Shown one piece after another: positions 6,661 to 8,875 of a DNA stretch of 8,875 nucleotides. How positions within the stretch are numbered: position 1 is the stretch's first letter; each line of letters opens with the position of its first letter. Where the stretch lies: positions 22,534-31,408 of the forward strand of contig DIWD01000002.1 in assembly GCA_002428405.1 (NCBI GenBank). The letters run 5' to 3'. The stretch comes from a bacterium UBA6115 (GTDB lineage Bacteria; Bacillota_A; Clostridia; Christensenellales; Aristaeellaceae). The notes below the pieces were generated by a model. It was given only the letters and a program-made list of their open reading frames with translations. It made no database searches and was not told the DNA's origin. The position numbers and the translations under genes were made by a program.

Positions 6661-7779
6661 TTATCTTCGTCCGTATCGCTGGATCAGGGACATGATCAGC
6701 CGCATGCTTTCAAGCGTACTGCCGTTGTTGATGCTGCCGGCAGTGGAGATGTTGACGCCGTTGTATTGCAGCGCGTCCATGCAGTCGCGCATGACCTGGG
6801 AGGTCAGTTCTTTCCCGTCATTGCGCATAAAACTCATCGGGGAAACGCACCCGTCAACGCGCGCGTTGGGCAGATGCTTCCTGATTTCCGGGATCAGCAC
6901 GGTAGGTCCGAAGTTGACGCCGTTGAGGTCCAGTTTGCCCAGCAGCGGCAGCAAGTGTCCCATCGCGGAGTCTGAGTGCTGGTAGCGCATATCATGGGGG
7001 TTGGGGGAGTAGACCTGAAAAACATTCTCAAGCACCGGGAAACCGAACAGCTCGTACATGGAAGGACTCAGAAGGCAGCAATTATCATCCGCGAAGCTGA
7101 ACCCCGGCGTCGCTTTTGCGCTTGTTTCGCATTCCTCATCCATCACCCTGGCCATTTCCAGCGTCACCCTGGCAATGGCCTCGGAAAAACGCCTGGCCAG
7201 ATCGGGCTCGTCCATGATGAGGAACAGCAGGTTTTCTGTCCCCATGATGGAGCAGGCAAAGGTCACCGGGCCGCGGATATGCCGCATCAGCTCTGGCCTG
7301 ACACCATATGTTTCACAGATACGCTTTTTCTCCTGACTCCAGTTCTCCGGCAGCATAAAGGAGCGAAGGTCCATTTTATCCACGCGGTCCAGCAGCGCTT
7401 CGAGTTCCTGGCTGCTGTGCACGCTCTGAGTCAGCCATTCTGTCTGATTATGGTAGATGTATTTTCCGTTGAACACCTCGCCGATGCGCTTGACAGAAGG
7501 AAACCTCGCGTCTTCCGGCAGGAAATCCTCTTTCAGCAAACGCTTTCCGACGATTTTCTCAGACTTGTCGTTATAACGTTTGTTCAATTCAATGCGTCTT
7601 GCGAGCGGGATGGGCATCCAGGGAGTTCCCTCCTCACCCAGCTCCGCAAACACGCATTCATCGCTCATCCGGATGCCCAGCGCGATCTGGGGCGCGAAGT
7701 TGAAACAATTGTTTTCATGTGCCAGTTCGTCTTCCTGCCAGAACTTATCCGTGTCCAGCTCATGCTTTTTTTCTGTCAC
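6661..7779 (-). CDS. Uroporphyrinogen decarboxylase-like (URO-D/MtaA superfamily) protein of unknown function
   Basis: With a GTG start at 7779 the protein is 372 aa, the normal URO-D superfamily length. Superfamily features are the central RGPVTFACSIMGTENLLFLIMDEPDLARRFSEAI segment in two parts, FADDNCCLLSPSMYELF, and the late VNFGPTVLIPEIRKHLPN strand-helix unit. In the methyltransferase branch (MtaA-like) zinc is held by His-X-Cys plus a distant Cys. Here the corresponding sites appear to be H268-S-D270 and C311 (DGCVSP), so Asp may replace one Cys. True haem-pathway activity is unlikely given this context. The longest frame begins with GTG at 7848 and has ATGs at 7833 and 7797. A strong promoter at 7832-7860 overlaps the first two, so the start should be 7797 or 7779. 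GGGGG stands 5 nt before the 7779 GTG. It is convergent to the permeases and divergent from the GH3 gene. The methyl or sugar-acid substrate is unknown. Confidence 0.8.
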   Translation of the reverse strand: MTEKKHELDTDKFWQEDELAHENNCFNFAPQIALGIRMSDECVFAELGEEGTPWMPIPLARRIELNKRYNDKSEKIVGKRLLKEDFLPEDARFPSVKRIGEVFNGKYIYHNQTEWLTQSVHSSQELEALLDRVDKMDLRSFMLPENWSQEKKRICETYGVRPELMRHIRGPVTFACSIMGTENLLFLIMDEPDLARRFSEAIARVTLEMARVMDEECETSAKATPGFSFADDNCCLLSPSMYELFGFPVLENVFQVYSPNPHDMRYQHSDSAMGHLLPLLGKLDLNGVNFGPTVLIPEIRKHLPNARVDGCVSPMSFMRNDGKELTSQVMRDCMDALQYNGVNISTAGSINNGSTLESMRLIMSLIQRYGRR

Positions 7780-7831
7780 CTTATCCCCCGTATCCATACC
7801 TGCAAGGTACTTTTTCTGTTTTCCGCATTTC

Positions 7832-7860
7832 ATTATACCGGGACGCACTGATTAAATCAA
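7832..7860 (-). promoter_or_regulatory. Sigma-A promoter of the URO-D-like gene
   Basis: Read on the - strand, TTGATT (7855-7860) and a perfect TATAAT (7832-7837) are 17 bp apart. Transcription would begin near 7825, inside the longest possible reading frame. This moves the usable start codon to 7797 or 7779. Confidence 0.7.
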
Positions 7861-7938
7861 CTTGCGGAATGCCGTATTATCAGTGCGAAACATATCAATA
7901 TCGATGCAAATACAGAGATATTTCTATCTACTTCTTTT

Positions 7939-7953
7939 TGTCCATACTGGACA
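7939..7953. promoter_or_regulatory. Operator-like inverted repeat on the -35 box of the GH3 promoter
   Basis: TGTCCA-TAC-TGGACA has perfect 6-bp arms around three bases, and its right arm is the -35 box of the GH3 promoter. A protein bound here would block polymerase. It does not match the palindromes upstream of the binding-protein gene, so a different regulator may be involved. Confidence 0.45.
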
Positions 7954-7976
7954 TTTGACCGGAACGATGTTATGAT
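7948..7976 (+). promoter_or_regulatory. Sigma-A promoter of the GH3 gene
   Basis: TGGACA (7948-7953, five of six consensus bases) and TATGAT (7971-7976, five of six) are 17 bp apart. The start site would be near 7983, leaving a leader of about 63 nt before the GTG at 8046. It is divergent from the - strand promoter at 7832-7860; the -35 boxes are 87 bp apart. Confidence 0.65.
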
Positions 7977-8045
7977 GCTGCCATTGGAAACAGGATCAAT
8001 CAGATAAAGGTTCATAGAGGCATACAGCAACGGAGGTAAATAGAA

Positions 8046-8875
8046 GTGGACAGGATCACTGCCAGGTCAAGAGCCAAGGAATTGGTTTCCAAAATGACAC
8101 TGGAGGAAAAAGCTTCCCAGCTGCGTTATGACGCGCCGGCGGTTTTACGCCTGGGCATCCCGGCTTACAACTGGTGGTCCGAAGCGCTGCATGGCGTTGC
8201 CAGGGCAGGAACCGCGACAGTTTATCCGCAGGCTATCGGACTGGCCGCGATGTTTGACCCTGATTTTCTCAAGGAGATTGCCCGGACCATCGCGACAGAA
8301 GGCCGCGCAAAGTTCAACGAAGCTTCCGCGCTTGGAGATCACGGCATTTTTAAAAGCCTGACGTTCTGGTCTCCCAACATCAATATATTCCGTGACCCGC
8401 GTTGGGGGCGCGGCCATGAGACATACGGCGAGGATCCCTATCTGACCTCCCGCCTGGGCGTTGCCTTCGTCAATGGGCTCCAGGGCGAGGGAGAATACCT
8501 CACGGCCGCGGCCTGCGCAAAACACTACGCGGTCCATTCGGGCCCTGAATCTCTCCGGCATGAATTCGATGCCGAAGTGTCTGAAAAAGACCTTTGGGAA
8601 ACGTATCTGCCAGCCTTTGAAGCCCTGGTGAAAGAGGCGGATGTGGAGGCGGTCATGGGGGCCTACAACCGTGTCAACGGCGAAGCCTGCTGCGGCAGCC
8701 CGACCTTGCTGGTCGATATTCTCAGGGGCCGCTGGGGATTTGCCGGCCATGTGGTCAGCGACTGCTGGGCTATCAAGGACTTCCACGAGGCGCACCACAT
8801 TACCGATACCGCTCCGCAAAGCGCCGCCCTGGCGATTGAAAACGGCTGCGACCTGAACTGCGGCAACACCTATCT
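8046..8875 (+). CDS. Glycoside hydrolase family 3 beta-glycosidase, N-terminal part (3' truncated, GTG start)
   Basis: The frame runs off the right edge, and 276 residues are visible of a family that is usually 700-900 aa. It covers most of the GH3 TIM-barrel domain. RLGIPAYNWWSEALHGVAR (about 36-54) is the first substrate-loop region, and SPNINIFRDPRWGRGHETYG (R116-D117 onward) is the family signature. K159-H160 is the conserved Lys-His pair. VVSDCWAI holds the catalytic nucleophile D239. Cys after the nucleophile resembles beta-xylosidase-type GH3 enzymes (often SDC) rather than the common SDW of beta-glucosidases; Trp follows at 241. No signal peptide is seen (MDRITARSRAKEL), so it acts in the cytoplasm on imported oligosaccharides. 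GGAGG at 8032-8036 stands 9 nt before the GTG; an ATG at 8094 lies inside the conserved start of the domain and would shorten it. Specificity (xylose, glucose, GlcNAc) is open. Confidence 0.92.
   Translation, partial: MDRITARSRAKELVSKMTLEEKASQLRYDAPAVLRLGIPAYNWWSEALHGVARAGTATVYPQAIGLAAMFDPDFLKEIARTIATEGRAKFNEASALGDHGIFKSLTFWSPNINIFRDPRWGRGHETYGEDPYLTSRLGVAFVNGLQGEGEYLTAAACAKHYAVHSGPESLRHEFDAEVSEKDLWETYLPAFEALVKEADVEAVMGAYNRVNGEACCGSPTLLVDILRGRWGFAGHVVSDCWAIKDFHEAHHITDTAPQSAALAIENGCDLNCGNTY

Noticed and set aside
6661..7779. Assignment as haem-pathway uroporphyrinogen decarboxylase (HemE)
   Set aside because: No haem genes are nearby, the sequence resembles the divergent superfamily branch, and the context is carbohydrate use.
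6976..7851. 291-codon + strand frame opposite the URO-D-like gene
   Set aside because: The - strand frame carries clear URO-D superfamily segments and a good promoter; the + strand translation shows no family resemblance.
6569..7914. Identical 12-mer GATGCAAATACA at 6569-6580 and 7903-7914
   Set aside because: A few repeated 12-mers are expected by chance in a window of this size, the similarity does not extend beyond it, and the two places differ in context.
8145..8819. 224-codon - strand frame inside the GH3 gene
   Set aside because: It lies wholly opposite conserved GH3 motifs and has no features of its own.

Overview
The window looks like a carbohydrate-uptake and glycan-processing region from a Gram-positive (Firmicutes, probably Clostridia-type) bacterium of moderate GC. 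The reasons are strong AGGAGG-type ribosome binding sites, an LplABC/YtcP-type ABC sugar importer whose ATPase is not in the window, a cupin-AraC regulator, and a cytoplasmic family 3 glycoside hydrolase. The species-level origin cannot be judged from sequence alone.

Left part (1-2616, all + strand): the C-terminal half of a DASS/SLC13-type anion or dicarboxylate transporter enters from the left edge. It is followed 20 nt later by a xylose-isomerase-like TIM-barrel sugar isomerase/epimerase with a complete set of likely metal ligands. A cupin-AraC transcription regulator comes next. The tight spacing of the first two genes suggests one transcript. The regulator may be at its end, or may have its own promoter that I could not identify.

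Middle part (2617-6454, + strand): a 190-nt regulatory gap holds two perfect inverted repeats, an extended -10 promoter and possibly a short leader peptide. It precedes a secreted solute-binding protein that has a type I signal peptide and no lipobox cysteine. A 14-bp perfect stem-loop then separates this gene from two ABC permease genes. This layout would give high solute-binding protein and lower permease expression. No ATP-binding subunit follows.

Right part (6455-8875): a uroporphyrinogen-decarboxylase-like protein of unknown function lies on the - strand, convergent with the permeases. It is divergent from a GH3 beta-glycosidase (GTG start, truncated by the window end). Each of the divergent pair has a good sigma-A promoter, and the GH3 promoter carries an inverted repeat on its -35 box. 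The - strand promoter overlaps the first ATG of the longest reading frame, so the real start is probably further in.

A plausible reading is that an oligosaccharide is captured by the solute-binding protein, imported through the two permeases with a shared ATPase from elsewhere, and trimmed inside the cell by the GH3 enzyme. The isomerase, the anion transporter and the URO-D-like protein would then act on derived sugars or acids. No mobile element, RNA gene or CRISPR array was seen. I found no clear new defence or mobile system. The most notable points are the regulatory architecture, the non-lipoprotein binding protein and the URO-D-like/GH3 pairing.
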